DNA from: DATDYW01 sp964574865
GTDB taxonomy: Bacteria > Patescibacteriota > Minisyncoccia > Phycocordibacterales > JAACPR01
Direction: 5' to 3'
Length of the DNA: 33,840 nt
Assembly (NCBI GenBank): GCA_964574865.1
Contig: CAZNOT010000004.1
Location: 1-33,840 of the forward strand
A program made the position numbers and the translations under genes. Positions 5,990 to 13,504 of the stretch are shown piece by piece (the stretch's first letter is position 1; the number at the start of each line of letters is the position of its first letter). The notes below the pieces were generated by a model. That model had not been told where the DNA came from. It did not search any database and saw only the letters and a program-made list of their open reading frames with translations.

Positions 5990-6346
5990 ATGAAGTACAG
6001 AGAAATCGCGTTCGTCGGCTACCCCGTCACCGACATAGCTCGCGCCCGAAAGTTCTACGAGGAGGTACTCGGCCTCGAGAAAGCTCGTGATTTCGGGTCC
6101 GATTTTGTCGAGTACGACCTCGGCTCGGACACAATTTGCCTCTGCCGCATGGACGACTGGAAGCCGTCGAAGAACGGCCCGTCCGCCGCGCTCGAGGCCG
6201 AGGATTTCGACGCGGTCGTCGCGTCGCTCAAGGCGGCAGGCACTGAATTCGTCGTCGAGGCGCAAGATTTCCCCAACTGCCGCATGTGCGTCGTGCGCGA
6301 CCCGGACGGCAACATGGTTTCGATTCACCGAAGGAAGGAGGTGTAG
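5990..6346 (+). CDS. VOC-superfamily (glyoxalase/bleomycin-resistance-like) protein
   Basis: The protein has 118 residues: MKYREIAFVGYPVTDIARAR, then KFYEEVLGLEKARDFGSDFVE, and a C-terminal VVRDPDGNMVSIHRR. The two beta-alpha-beta-beta-beta repeats and the DPDGN turn identify a single-chain VOC fold. Members use a metal for glyoxalase, dioxygenase or drug-binding roles. The usual metal ligands (an early His and a Glu near the end) are not clearly preserved: the end reads SIHRR and not the usual LxEL form. So the substrate is open. It lies 18 nt after ruvA and may be translated from the same mRNA. Confidence 0.85.
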   Translation: MKYREIAFVGYPVTDIARARKFYEEVLGLEKARDFGSDFVEYDLGSDTICLCRMDDWKPSKNGPSAALEAEDFDAVVASLKAAGTEFVVEAQDFPNCRMCVVRDPDGNMVSIHRRKEV

Positions 6347-6355
6347 GCGCCCGCC

Positions 6356-6393
6356 GGTAACGCCCCGGCGCCTAGCGGCGCCGGGGCGTTACC
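6356..6393 (+). promoter_or_regulatory. 17-bp perfect hairpin abutting the -10 of the murE-like gene
   Basis: GGTAACGCCCCGGCGCC (6356-6372) pairs perfectly with 6377-6393 around loop TAGC. TATACT (6395-6400) starts one base after the hairpin, and the ATG at 6409 follows 8 nt later. There is no T run, so it is not a classical terminator. It occupies the -35 region and may be a protein-binding palindrome or a terminator for the VOC transcript. Confidence 0.6.
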
Positions 6394-6408
6394 GTATACT
6401 CGTCTCGC

Positions 6409-7680
6409 ATGGAAAAGTTTTTCGACCTCGGCCGCAAGGTGATCCCCCGCCCCGTCTTTCGGGCGGCGCAGCCGATTTACCACTTCGGGTGGGCGATGGT
6501 TGGCAAGATTTTCTACCAGTGGCGCTACCGGCACCTCAAAATCATCGGCGTCACCGGAACCAAGGGAAAGACGAGCGTGGCCGAGCTCGTCTTCGCGGCG
6601 CTCATCGGCGCCGGCAAGCGGGCAGCGCTCGCGAACGGCCTACGCTTCGCCCGCGACGGAATCTCGCTCGGCCGAACCAGCGGCTCAATGCCCGGCCGCG
6701 CCGCCCTCCCCCGCTTCCTCGCCCACGCTGCGAAAGACGGCTGCGAGTTCGCCGTGGTCGAGATGACGTCCGAAGGCGCGGCGCAGTTTCGCCACCTCCC
6801 CATCCCGCTCGACGCCTGCGTGGTGACGAACCTCGCGCCGGAGCACCTCGAGGCCCACGGATCCTTCGAAGCGTACCGCGCGGCAAAGCTGAAAATCGTT
6901 CGCCAGCTCGAGCGCGGCGGCGCGCTCGTGCTCGACGGCGAATGCGAGGCGCTCGCGCCGTTCGCGGCCGAAGGCGAGGCGCGCGGAGCCCGCGTCCTGG
7001 AGGTGAAAATTGAGGGTAGCGGCGCCACGTGGAACGACTCGGGTGCGTCCGTCCCGATCGGGAGCGCCACCGCGACCACGTTCCTCCCCGGCCGCTTCGG
7101 CGCCAAGAACGTCCTCCTCGCGGCCGAAGCCTGCCGCGCGCTCGGCGTGGCGGACATCGGCATCGCGGCCGGCATCAGCCAGCTCAAGAAAATTCCCGGC
7201 CGCGCCGAGCGCGTGGAGGCCGGGCAGCCGTTCATTGTCGTTGTCGACTACGCGCACACGCCGGACTCGCTCGCGGCGCTCCTCGACGCCTACGAGGGTC
7301 GTCGCCGCATCTGCGTCACCGGCTCGGCCGGCGGCGGGCGCGATAAGTGGAAGCGCCCCGAGATTGGCCGCGTCGCCGCGGAGAAAGCCGATGTCGTCAT
7401 CGTGGCCGACGAGGATCCGTTCGATGACGACCCCGCGCAGATCGCCGCCGAGGTCGCCGCCGGCGCCAACGGCAAGGCCGAGGTTATTCTGGACCGCCGC
7501 CAAGCCATACGCCGCGCCCTCTCCCTCGCCCAGCCGGGCGACGCCGTTATCCTCGCCGGCAAAGGCGCGGAGCTAGGCACCCCCAGGAAAGGGAAAATCG
7601 AGCCTTGGAGCGAGATCGCCGTCGCGCGCGAGGAACTGGCGGCGCTCGGCTTCCGGACCCAGCTTTCCTCGCCAGCCTGA
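6409..7680 (+). CDS. Mur ligase (MurE-like UDP-MurNAc-peptide synthetase), N-terminal domain missing
   Basis: The protein has 423 residues. The ATP-binding Mur ligase motif GVTGTKGKTS sits at residues 47-56; in standard MurE it comes after a UDP-binding domain of roughly 90-100 residues, which is absent here. Further marks are the central VVEMTSEGAAQ, the NLAPEHLEAHGSFE segment with its catalytic-region His and Glu, the C-terminal-domain start VVVDYAHTPDSL and a GSAGGGRDKWKRP loop. MurE adds the third residue of the peptidoglycan stem. The position of the DNPR diaminopimelate signature reads EDPFDDDP, so meso-DAP specificity cannot be assumed. The leading 40 residues are partly hydrophobic. 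The start is supported by a -10 8 nt upstream. Confidence 0.85.
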   Translation: MEKFFDLGRKVIPRPVFRAAQPIYHFGWAMVGKIFYQWRYRHLKIIGVTGTKGKTSVAELVFAALIGAGKRAALANGLRFARDGISLGRTSGSMPGRAALPRFLAHAAKDGCEFAVVEMTSEGAAQFRHLPIPLDACVVTNLAPEHLEAHGSFEAYRAAKLKIVRQLERGGALVLDGECEALAPFAAEGEARGARVLEVKIEGSGATWNDSGASVPIGSATATTFLPGRFGAKNVLLAAEACRALGVADIGIAAGISQLKKIPGRAERVEAGQPFIVVVDYAHTPDSLAALLDAYEGRRRICVTGSAGGGRDKWKRPEIGRVAAEKADVVIVADEDPFDDDPAQIAAEVAAGANGKAEVILDRRQAIRRALSLAQPGDAVILAGKGAELGTPRKGKIEPWSEIAVAREELAALGFRTQLSSPA

Positions 7681-7831
7681 CGGCCCCGCCCCCGTCCGCT
7701 GCGGAGCCAAGAGCGCGGCGCGCCTGTCGCGGCAGGTGCGGCGCGCGTAACGGCGCAGAATTTTCGGTACCGCGACGCCGGCCGCGAGGCAGGTTTTCCT
7801 TTTTCGCGGAGAGGGGCGTATAAGAGGGCCT
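7681..7831. other. intergenic, mostly unassigned
   Basis: It is GC-rich and holds a hairpin around 7720-7748 (CCTG...CAGG inside complementary CG-rich arms). The -10-like TATAAG (7819-7824) of mutM ends 7 nt before its ATG. Nothing else is recognised. Confidence 0.4.
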
Positions 7832-8761
7832 ATGCCTGAGCTGCCCGAGGTCGAGATGACGGTCCGCGGCCTCCACGCCGCGGTTAGGGGCGCCACAATC
7901 GCCGATGCTTGGACCGACTACCGCAGCGACTTCGCGCTGGGCAAAGAGGACATCAAAGACCCGGCGCACTTCGCGCTGCTACGCCGCAAGGCGCGCGGCC
8001 GAAAAATTCTCGGCGTCGAGCGGCGCGCGAAGAACATCCTGATTCGGCTCGACGGCGACCGGACGATCCTGGTGCACATGAAAATGACCGGGCACCTGCT
8101 CGTAGGCAAATTCGCGCGCGACCGGAAAACCAAAAAATGGCTCGCGCCGGAAGGCCCAATGCGCGACGACCCGTACAATCGGCACGTGAGGCTCGTGCTC
8201 TCGCTCGCCGACGGCCGCGCCGTCGCGCTCTCGGACATGCGGCGCTTCGCGAAGGTGGCGCTCGTGTCCGGCGACCCTCACGAGAGCGCGCACCTGCGCG
8301 ACCTCGGCCCCGAGCCGCTCGACGCCGCGTTCACCTTCCCCGTTTTCAAGGCGCGCCTGCTGCGTCGCGGCGGAAAGGCAATCAAAACGGCGCTGCTCGA
8401 CCAAACCTCGTTCGTCGGCGTCGGCAACATCTACTCGGACGAGGCGCTGTGGCGCGCCAAGATTCACCCCGAAGCCCGCGCAGCCGATCTGCCCGACGCG
8501 GCGCTCAAGGCGCTCTGGCGCGCCGTCCGCGAAGTCCTCGAGCACGGCGTCTACATCGACGACGACCCGACCGCCGAGTACCGCCGCCCCGACGGCCTCA
8601 AGTCCGGCTTCGCGCTCCCCCGCCGCGCGTACCGCCGCACCGGCCTCCCCTGCCCTCGCCGCGGCTGCCCCGGCAAAATCACGCGCAAGGTCGTCAACGC
8701 CCGCAGCGCGCACTTCTGTCCCGTCTGTCAGCCGCTGCCAAAGAAAAAGAAAAGCCGCTAG
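7832..8761 (+). CDS. mutM: formamidopyrimidine-DNA glycosylase (Fpg/MutM)
   Basis: The protein has 309 residues. It begins MPELPEVEMTVRGLHAAVRG, giving the catalytic Pro2 and Glu3 after Met removal, with Lys67 in GVERRAKNILIRL matching the conserved DNA-contact lysine. A helix-two-turn-helix region contains QTSFVGVGNIYSDEALWRAKIHP. The C-terminal zinc finger has four cysteines (CPRRGC ... FCPVC). MutM removes 8-oxoguanine and formamidopyrimidines and cuts the strand by beta/delta elimination. The protein is longer than E. coli MutM by about 40 residues, partly from an insertion near residues 90-115 (KFARDRKTKKWLAPEGPMRD). A -10 lies 7 nt before the start. The stop codon lies inside the hairpin shared with the opposite gene. 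Confidence 0.95.
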   Translation: MPELPEVEMTVRGLHAAVRGATIADAWTDYRSDFALGKEDIKDPAHFALLRRKARGRKILGVERRAKNILIRLDGDRTILVHMKMTGHLLVGKFARDRKTKKWLAPEGPMRDDPYNRHVRLVLSLADGRAVALSDMRRFAKVALVSGDPHESAHLRDLGPEPLDAAFTFPVFKARLLRRGGKAIKTALLDQTSFVGVGNIYSDEALWRAKIHPEARAADLPDAALKALWRAVREVLEHGVYIDDDPTAEYRRPDGLKSGFALPRRAYRRTGLPCPRRGCPGKITRKVVNARSAHFCPVCQPLPKKKKSR

Positions 8762-8769
8762 AAGCGGCT
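8753..8769 (-). terminator. terminator of the P-loop kinase gene
   Basis: AGCCGCT/AGCGGCT around a 3-nt loop. The T-rich run lies on the minus strand, inside the end of mutM, and the hairpin overlaps both stop codons. Confidence 0.75.
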
Positions 8770-9373
8770 AGAGCCAGACCGATTCGTACCAGACGTTATC
8801 GTTCCAGGCACACCCCGAATCAACGATGATGCGGGCAACCTCTTCGGGGCCGTACCGGTGCGTAGAGACGACGAGGTTAAATTCTCCCCGGAGATCCTGG
8901 AGGCTGGGTGGAGGAAACGTGAGGCCGTAGTACTCACGGTACCGTCGCGCGTCATCCCAGTTTCTGTCCGTTACCGACGAGACCGGCACGCCGACACGCC
9001 TGGCGCAGACGGCATCGTCGCACACGAGCCATACGCGAAACTGGTGGAACTGCATCTGCTTTGTGACCCACCAGGTGAGCCGGCCAGCGGCAATGACTGG
9101 GCCACCTCCCGCGAGGAAATTCCGGGCGACTTCATCGATACGCCTATCGTCTTGGGCAGTCATTTCGGCGACAAACTTTTCAATGGAAACCCCTTTCTCC
9201 TGTGCCCATTGCCGCGGGATAGCGCCGCAGTCGAGGGTCGTGGGGAGAGGCCTTTGGAGACGCCCGAGCGCCGCCAAAACCTCGGTGACGGTTCTCGTTT
9301 TTCCGCACTTCGATGCGCCGCTGATCGATACCCGTTCGGGGAACTGCTGATTCGTTGAATTTGTTGAGGACAT
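8768..9373 (-). CDS. P-loop nucleotide kinase (cytidylate-kinase-like)
   Basis: The protein has 201 residues. After a polar lead (MSSTNSTNQQFPERV) comes the P-loop ISGASKCGKTRT (Walker A at 19-26). The later DDRRIDEVARNFLAGGGPVIAAGRL corresponds to the region of cytidylate-kinase-like proteins where the NMP-binding lid is followed by an 'RG...' strand, and VWLVCDDAVCARRVG to the arginine-containing LID. I call it a cytidylate-kinase-like family P-loop kinase; it could equally phosphorylate another small substrate. The start at 9373 has a good promoter (TTGACG at 9406-9411, 17-nt spacer, TAGGGT at 9383-9388) ending 9 nt before the ATG. Confidence 0.7.
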   Translation of the reverse strand: MSSTNSTNQQFPERVSISGASKCGKTRTVTEVLAALGRLQRPLPTTLDCGAIPRQWAQEKGVSIEKFVAEMTAQDDRRIDEVARNFLAGGGPVIAAGRLTWWVTKQMQFHQFRVWLVCDDAVCARRVGVPVSSVTDRNWDDARRYREYYGLTFPPPSLQDLRGEFNLVVSTHRYGPEEVARIIVDSGCAWNDNVWYESVWL

Positions 9374-9382
9374 ACAGCAGGC

Positions 9383-9411
9383 ACCCTATCCCCCGCGGCG
9401 CAGCTCGTCAA
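9383..9411 (-). promoter_or_regulatory. promoter of the P-loop kinase gene
   Basis: TTGACG, 17-nt spacer and TAGGGT read on the minus strand. The predicted start is 2-3 nt before the ATG. Confidence 0.6.
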
Positions 9412-9420
9412 AACAAATAA

Positions 9421-9449
9421 AGAGCGGCGCCCTCTCGGGGCGCCGCTCT
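9421..9449 (-). terminator. terminator of tRNA-Lys
   Basis: A 12-bp hairpin (9421-9432 with 9438-9449) followed on the minus strand by a T-rich run (tttatttgtttt). Confidence 0.85.
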
Positions 9450-9458
9450 TCGCTCGTG

Positions 9459-9531
9459 TCCGCCCAGTAGGATTCGAACCTACGACCCTCCGCTTAAAAG
9501 GCGGGTGCTCTACCAACTGAGCTATGGGCGG
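9459..9531 (-). tRNA. tRNA-Lys (anticodon UUU)
   Basis: This is a 73-nt cloverleaf: acceptor CCGCCCA/TGGGCGG, discriminator A, D arm GCTC/GAGC, anticodon stem closed by CCGC/GCGG with loop CTTTTAA, and T arm GTAGG-TTCGAAT-CCTAC. CCA is not encoded. The outermost anticodon-stem pair is a C-A mismatch. TTTACC, a 17-nt spacer and TAGTAT (9539-9544) end 7 nt before the first base, so transcription should begin at or next to the mature 5' end. No tail element of the tRNA-Ser/Arg type follows it. Confidence 0.95.
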
Positions 9532-9569
9532 TTTTTCGATACTAGCGCGTTGGCCTCCAGCGGTAAACG

Positions 9570-10286
9570 TTAAACGTTTTCCAGCACTGCCCTCTCCATC
9601 CCCCGACCCAACTCCCCCCTCCCCTCGTGCGCCCGGTGGTAGATGTCCACGAGCCGCGCGCCGAACTTCTCCAGCTCACCCTCCGGCCACTTCGCCGCCA
9701 TCCGTTTGAACTTGGAGTGCACGAACGGCTTCTGCCCCGCCTCTTCCGGCGTCGCCGCTCGCGACGCGAGGAGCGCCGACTTCACGCCCCACCACACGAT
9801 GCCGTGCACCTCTTCCGGCGCAGCGTCTGCCAGCGCCTCCACCAGGAGCTTCCACGCCTGCTTCTTGTCGCGGCCGACGATCGCGTCGGCGAGCGCGAAG
9901 CGGTTCGCCTCGACCGGCGCGGACTTCGCCGCGCCGCGGCTCTCGGTCACCTTTGCGGCCGCGGCGGCAATCGACGCCAGCTTCGCGTCGTCCACCTCGC
10001 CCTCGACCCACACGAACACGTTGCCGCTCCCCTTCATCTCCTCGAGCGACGCCATCGCTTCGGCCGCCGCGGAGGCAACCGCGAGCGCGCCGTTCATCAC
10101 GACGACGTGCGCCGGCGCGAAGAGCCCGCCCGACACCAGAAGCTCCGAGAAACGGCCCGAATCCCACGGGTCGACCGCCACGCGGAAGACGAGCGCGCCC
10201 GGGCGCTTCGCCAGGAGCCCGTCTGTGAGCTCGCGCGCCTTAGCCAACGAGCGACTCTTGTCCGATCCGTGGAAGAAGTAAATCAC
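9570..10286 (-). CDS. holA: DNA polymerase III subunit delta (HolA-like)
   Basis: The protein has 238 residues: MIYFFHGSDKSRSLAKARELTD, then VFRVAVDPWDSGRFSELLVSGGLFAPAHVVVMN. This is the N-terminal pattern of clamp-loader delta subunits (YFxGxD at the start, then a GLF strand). It is about 100 residues shorter than E. coli HolA, with a helical C-terminus (VHGIVWWGVKSALLASRA) in the place of domain III. Delta opens the beta clamp (dnaN in this window) for loading. The start is GTG 10286; TACAAT (10293-10298) ends exactly 6 nt upstream. The family call rests on the N-terminal pattern and the compact form usual in CPR genomes. Confidence 0.75.
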   Translation of the reverse strand: MIYFFHGSDKSRSLAKARELTDGLLAKRPGALVFRVAVDPWDSGRFSELLVSGGLFAPAHVVVMNGALAVASAAAEAMASLEEMKGSGNVFVWVEGEVDDAKLASIAAAAAKVTESRGAAKSAPVEANRFALADAIVGRDKKQAWKLLVEALADAAPEEVHGIVWWGVKSALLASRAATPEEAGQKPFVHSKFKRMAAKWPEGELEKFGARLVDIYHRAHEGRGELGRGMERAVLENV

Positions 10287-10316
10287 CGGCCCATTGTACC
10301 GGGCGGCAAAAAGAAA

Positions 10317-10332
10317 AGCCCCGGATAGGGCT
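10317..10332 (-). terminator. terminator of the frameshifted small gene
   Basis: AGCCC/GGGCT around a 6-nt loop, followed on the minus strand by ttttctttttg. It overlaps the tag stop of the shifted frame. Confidence 0.65.
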
Positions 10333-10605
10333 AGGCGACGCCGAAGTGGCGCACCAGCGACGGGTAGTCGGTCACACCCTCGCCCGGATCGCCGGAAAAC
10401 GGCATCTCGCCGATCCAGAGGCTGCCGGGAGGTCTGGTCCGCGCGCGGGGCGAGCCCGCCGGTAGAGCGCCGCTATGGCGTAAACGTCGCTGCCGTCTCC
10501 GGGGAGCTGGTAGGGGCGGTCGCGAGAACGTTCCGCCGGAGCGCCGTAGTCGCCGCCGAAGCCGTACACGTCGACTTCGTCTGAATGTTTTTGTTCAAAG
10601 AGCAT
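10331..10605 (-). pseudogene. small gene with an apparent frameshift (about 91 aa if repaired)
   Basis: From ATG 10605 (Shine-Dalgarno GGAGAG 8-9 nt upstream) the frame reads MLFEQKHSDEVDVYGFGGDY and continues through LPGDGSDVYAIAALYRR. It then loses sense (AASGSARCRFPAIRARV) and stops at 10372. In another frame the same DNA reads PPGSLWIGEMPFSGDP, then GVTDYPSLVRHFGVA, with the genome's usual codons, and stops at 10333 exactly on the terminator hairpin. A one-base indel between about 10440 and 10480 would join the two parts. Either it is a real lesion, a sequencing error in the GC-rich run, or programmed frameshifting. The family is unknown; the N-terminal part is polar, rich in Asp/Gly/Tyr. 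Confidence 0.6.
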
Positions 10606-10626
10606 TGGTCAACTCTCCAAAAGAAA

Positions 10627-10647
10627 AGGAGCCGCGTCAAGGCTCCT
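10627..10647 (-). terminator. terminator of the 44-residue gene
   Basis: AGGAGCC/GGCTCCT with a 7-nt loop that contains the gene's own TGA stop; followed on the minus strand by ttttctttt. Confidence 0.75.
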
Positions 10648-10771
10648 CGGTTTCGGTCGGGCGAGACGGGTGCCCCGTCAGTTCGCCGATGAGGCGATCG
10701 GTCGCGGGATTGCCGCCGCCGTAGTAGTCGTCGGGCGGTTCGATTGGTGGGTGGGCTGGTTCGTCGTCCAT
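10637..10771 (-). CDS. small acidic hypothetical protein (44 aa)
   Basis: It reads MDDEPAHPPIEPPDDYYGGG and ends RPTETEEP. It is proline-rich and acidic, without hydrophobic segments. The stop lies in the loop of an intrinsic terminator, which argues for a real transcription unit. The 5' boundary is less certain: the frame extends to 10822, and neither start has a good ribosome binding site. It is located just after polA on the same strand. No family recognised. Confidence 0.5.
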   Translation of the reverse strand: MDDEPAHPPIEPPDDYYGGGNPATDRLIGELTGHPSRPTETEEP

Positions 10772-10828
10772 GGGAAGAATCTGGTTCGTCCCGAATGCTA
10801 CGCCCGTCGGCCCGCGCCGCAAGCGGCT

Positions 10829-13288
10829 TTACCCCAGCTTCTCCATCGCCGCCCAGTTCTCCCCCGCGGCGGCCTCGACGATGATCGGCACCCCCGCCCC
10901 ACGGACAAGCTCGCGGCCTCTGTCCGGCACCCCGAAGGTTTCGAGCTCGACCTCGTCCAGCACGCCCACCATCTCCACTGCGAAGAGCGCCGCGGCCTCC
11001 TCCGCAATCTCCCCGTCGATCTCGAACACGAGCTCGTCGTGAATCTGCATAATCAAATCCGCCCGCCCGCGCCACCCCCTCGTCTCAATCAAGCGATCGA
11101 GCCGCCCCATCGCGATCTTCAGCATGTCCGCCTGCGTGCCCTGGATCGGCGCGTTCACCGCCATGCGCTCGGCGGCAGCGCGGACGAACGGCAGCGGCGA
11201 GTCGATGCCCTCGAGGTAGCGGCGGCGGCCGAACAGCGTCTCGGTGTAGCCGAGGCGCGCGGCGTCGCGCTTGGTGCGCTCGATCCACGCGGCGAGCGTC
11301 GGGTGCGCCTCGAAGTGCTGGCTGAAGAAGCGCTGCGCGTCGGCGCGCGGCACCCCCAGCTGCCGCGCGAGCGCCGTCACGCCCATGCCGTAGAGGATGC
11401 CGAAATTGATGACCTTCGCGCGGCGGCGATCCTCCTTCGTCACCTCGGCGGCGGGCTTCCCGAAGGTCTGCGACGCGACCTCGGCGTGAATGTCGCGGCC
11501 GTCGCGGAACGCGGTCGTCAGCTTCTCCTCGCCCGAGAGGATTGCCGCGAGGCGCAGCTCGACCTGCGAGTAGTCGAGCGCCAGGAGCTTCTTGCCCGCC
11601 GGCGCCACGAACCCGCGGCGAATCGCGCGGCCGCGCTCGTCCTTCACCGGGATGTTCTGGAGGTTGGGGTCGGCGCACGCCATGCGGCCTGTGGTGGTGC
11701 CCGCCTGCAGGAACGTCGTGCGCAGGCGGCCGTCCGGGGCGACGAGCTCCGGGATTTTCTCGGCGTACGTCGAGAGCAGCTTGGCGAGCTCGCGGTACTC
11801 GAGCACCTTCCCCACGATCGGGCTGTCGTCGAGGTAGCGCTCGAGCACCTCCTCGCGCGTCGAGACCGCTCCGCCCGGCGTCTTTTTGCCGCCCTTGCCG
11901 CCGAGCCCCATCTTCACGAACAGGACCTCGCCGAGCTGCTTAGGCGACGCGACGTTGAACTCCTCCCCCGCGAGCGCGTGGATCTCCTTCTCGAGCGCCT
12001 CGAGCTCGGCGCGGTACCCCTTCGCGAGACCCCGCAGGTACTCCGCGTCGACGGCCACGCCGCGCGCGTTCATCGCGGCCACGACGGGGATGATCGGCCG
12101 CTCAATTTTTTCGAACACGCCCCAGACGCCGGCAGCCTTGAGCTCCGCAAAGATTTTGTCCCGCGCCGCGGCCACGTCGGCCGTCCCGGCGTGGTGCACG
12201 ACGTCCGCCCGCGACGGGTTCGACATCGCCGAGTTGAGGACCCAAAGCGCCACCGACGCCTCCGCGAGCGTCACCGGGTCGACGGGCGCCTCCTCCGCCT
12301 CGGGGAACAGTTTGGCCGCCTCGCCCGGCGCCGCCTTCGGCGCGCCGAAGAACTCCTCGACGCGCGGCGCGAGCGAGCGGAACTCAAGCTCGCCGAACAG
12401 CGCGCGGACCGAGTCGCGGTCGGCGGCGCCAAACTTCGGCATTTTCCCCAGGTCGACGGCCACCGGCGCATCGCGGCGAATCGTCGCGAGCATCTTGCTG
12501 AAGCGCGCCTCCTCCTCGTGCTCCTCCAAGAGCGCAACGATACGCTCCGTGACCTTCGCCTTCGCCTTGACCGCCTCGCGGTCCTTCTTCAGCAGTTTGT
12601 AAATCGCCTCGACGCCGCCAATCTTCGTGATCAGCTCGGTCGCCGTCTTCTCGCCGATGCCCGGGACGCCAATAATGTTGTCGGACGGATCGCCGCGCAG
12701 GCCTTTGTAGTCGGCCACCATTTCTGGCCCGAAGCCGTAGCGCGCGCGGACGGCGTCCTCGTCGTAGGTCACCGTATCCTTCACGCCCTTCTTGAGCGTG
12801 TAGACGCGAACCTTCGCGCCCTCGATGAGCTGCATCGTATCCATGTCGCCCGAGGCGATGATAATTTCGTTCGCGTCGTCTTTCGCCATCTGCGCGGCCA
12901 GCGTGCCCAGGACATCGTCCGCCTCGAAACCCTCAGCCTCGACGATCGGTATGCCGAACGCCTTGAACACGTCGCGCGACTTCGCGATCTGCCGCGAGAG
13001 CGCGTCGTCCGTCTTCTGCCGGCCGGCCTTGTAGTTCTGGTACGCCTCGTGGCGGTAGGTGGGCTTGGCGAGGTCGAACGCGGCGATGACGTAGTCGGGG
13101 TGCCACTCCTTGGAAATTGAGAGGAGCATGAGCGAGAGGCCGTAGAGCGCGCCCGTCGGCTCGCCCTTGGACGACACGAACTCCGGCAGCGCGTGGTAGC
13201 CGCGGTGCAGGATCGCGTGCGAGTCGATGAGGACGATGCGACGAGGGGTCGCCGCCGCCTCCCCCTTGCCCTTCTTAGCTTTGGCCAT
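10829..13288 (-). CDS. polA: DNA polymerase I
   Basis: The protein has 819 residues. N-terminal 5'-3' exonuclease (FEN) domain: VLIDSHAILHRGYHALPEF, EAEGFEADDVLGTLA, DYKGLRGDPSDNIIGVPGIG. The middle part (about 300-440) is short and lacks recognisable Exo motifs, as in Taq polymerase, so proofreading is probably absent. The polymerase domain carries GRMACADPNLQNIPV, motif A LDYSQVELR, motif B KVINFGILYG and motif C MQIHDELVFE. The role is Okazaki fragment maturation and repair synthesis. The open frame extends upstream to 13495, but ATG 13288 (MAKAKKGKGE) is chosen: it gives the usual spacing to the first FEN motif, and TAGAAT (13297-13302) ends 8 nt upstream. Confidence 0.96.
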   Translation of the reverse strand: MAKAKKGKGEAAATPRRIVLIDSHAILHRGYHALPEFVSSKGEPTGALYGLSLMLLSISKEWHPDYVIAAFDLAKPTYRHEAYQNYKAGRQKTDDALSRQIAKSRDVFKAFGIPIVEAEGFEADDVLGTLAAQMAKDDANEIIIASGDMDTMQLIEGAKVRVYTLKKGVKDTVTYDEDAVRARYGFGPEMVADYKGLRGDPSDNIIGVPGIGEKTATELITKIGGVEAIYKLLKKDREAVKAKAKVTERIVALLEEHEEEARFSKMLATIRRDAPVAVDLGKMPKFGAADRDSVRALFGELEFRSLAPRVEEFFGAPKAAPGEAAKLFPEAEEAPVDPVTLAEASVALWVLNSAMSNPSRADVVHHAGTADVAAARDKIFAELKAAGVWGVFEKIERPIIPVVAAMNARGVAVDAEYLRGLAKGYRAELEALEKEIHALAGEEFNVASPKQLGEVLFVKMGLGGKGGKKTPGGAVSTREEVLERYLDDSPIVGKVLEYRELAKLLSTYAEKIPELVAPDGRLRTTFLQAGTTTGRMACADPNLQNIPVKDERGRAIRRGFVAPAGKKLLALDYSQVELRLAAILSGEEKLTTAFRDGRDIHAEVASQTFGKPAAEVTKEDRRRAKVINFGILYGMGVTALARQLGVPRADAQRFFSQHFEAHPTLAAWIERTKRDAARLGYTETLFGRRRYLEGIDSPLPFVRAAAERMAVNAPIQGTQADMLKIAMGRLDRLIETRGWRGRADLIMQIHDELVFEIDGEIAEEAAALFAVEMVGVLDEVELETFGVPDRGRELVRGAGVPIIVEAAAGENWAAMEKLG

Positions 13289-13304
13289 CGCGGGGCATTC
13301 TACC

Positions 13305-13466
13305 CAGAACCAACCCAAAAAATAGCCGCCGTAAAAAGTAGGGCTCAGCGGCTGCGCGCCTTCGTCTGCGCCCTCGTCGTGCCACAGGCACGCCATCGGC
13401 CGCGGACTCGGGCGCTCGCTCGGCGATGGGGTCGCTCGCCACGCTGCTATTTTTGGGTGGGTTCTG
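13305..13466. repeat. inverted-repeat-flanked, hairpin-rich segment upstream of polA
   Basis: The left arm 13305-13326 and the right arm 13446-13466 are near-perfect inverted copies (one substitution and one length difference in the A run). Inside are a perfect hairpin GTGCC-ACA-GGCAC (about 13379-13391) and a larger CCATCGG/CGATGG hairpin. The left arm covers the -35 region of polA. No open frame on either strand looks coding. It could be a second miniature element or a regulatory structure. Confidence 0.55.
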
Positions 13467-13504
13467 CCGAGAGCCATTAATCTCGGTTGGGTCAAAAAGA
13501 AAAT

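Noticed and set aside
5129..6328. 399-codon open frame antisense to ruvA and the VOC gene
   Set aside because: It spans three real genes and gaps; the translation has the composition of an antisense shadow.
10440..10480. Programmed ribosomal frameshifting in the small gene
   Set aside because: No clear slippery heptamer or downstream pseudoknot was recognised; an indel explains it more simply.
10670..13120. 816-codon open frame antisense to polA
   Set aside because: Its Arg/Leu/His-rich translation shows no fold or motif, whereas polA has all family motifs on the other strand.
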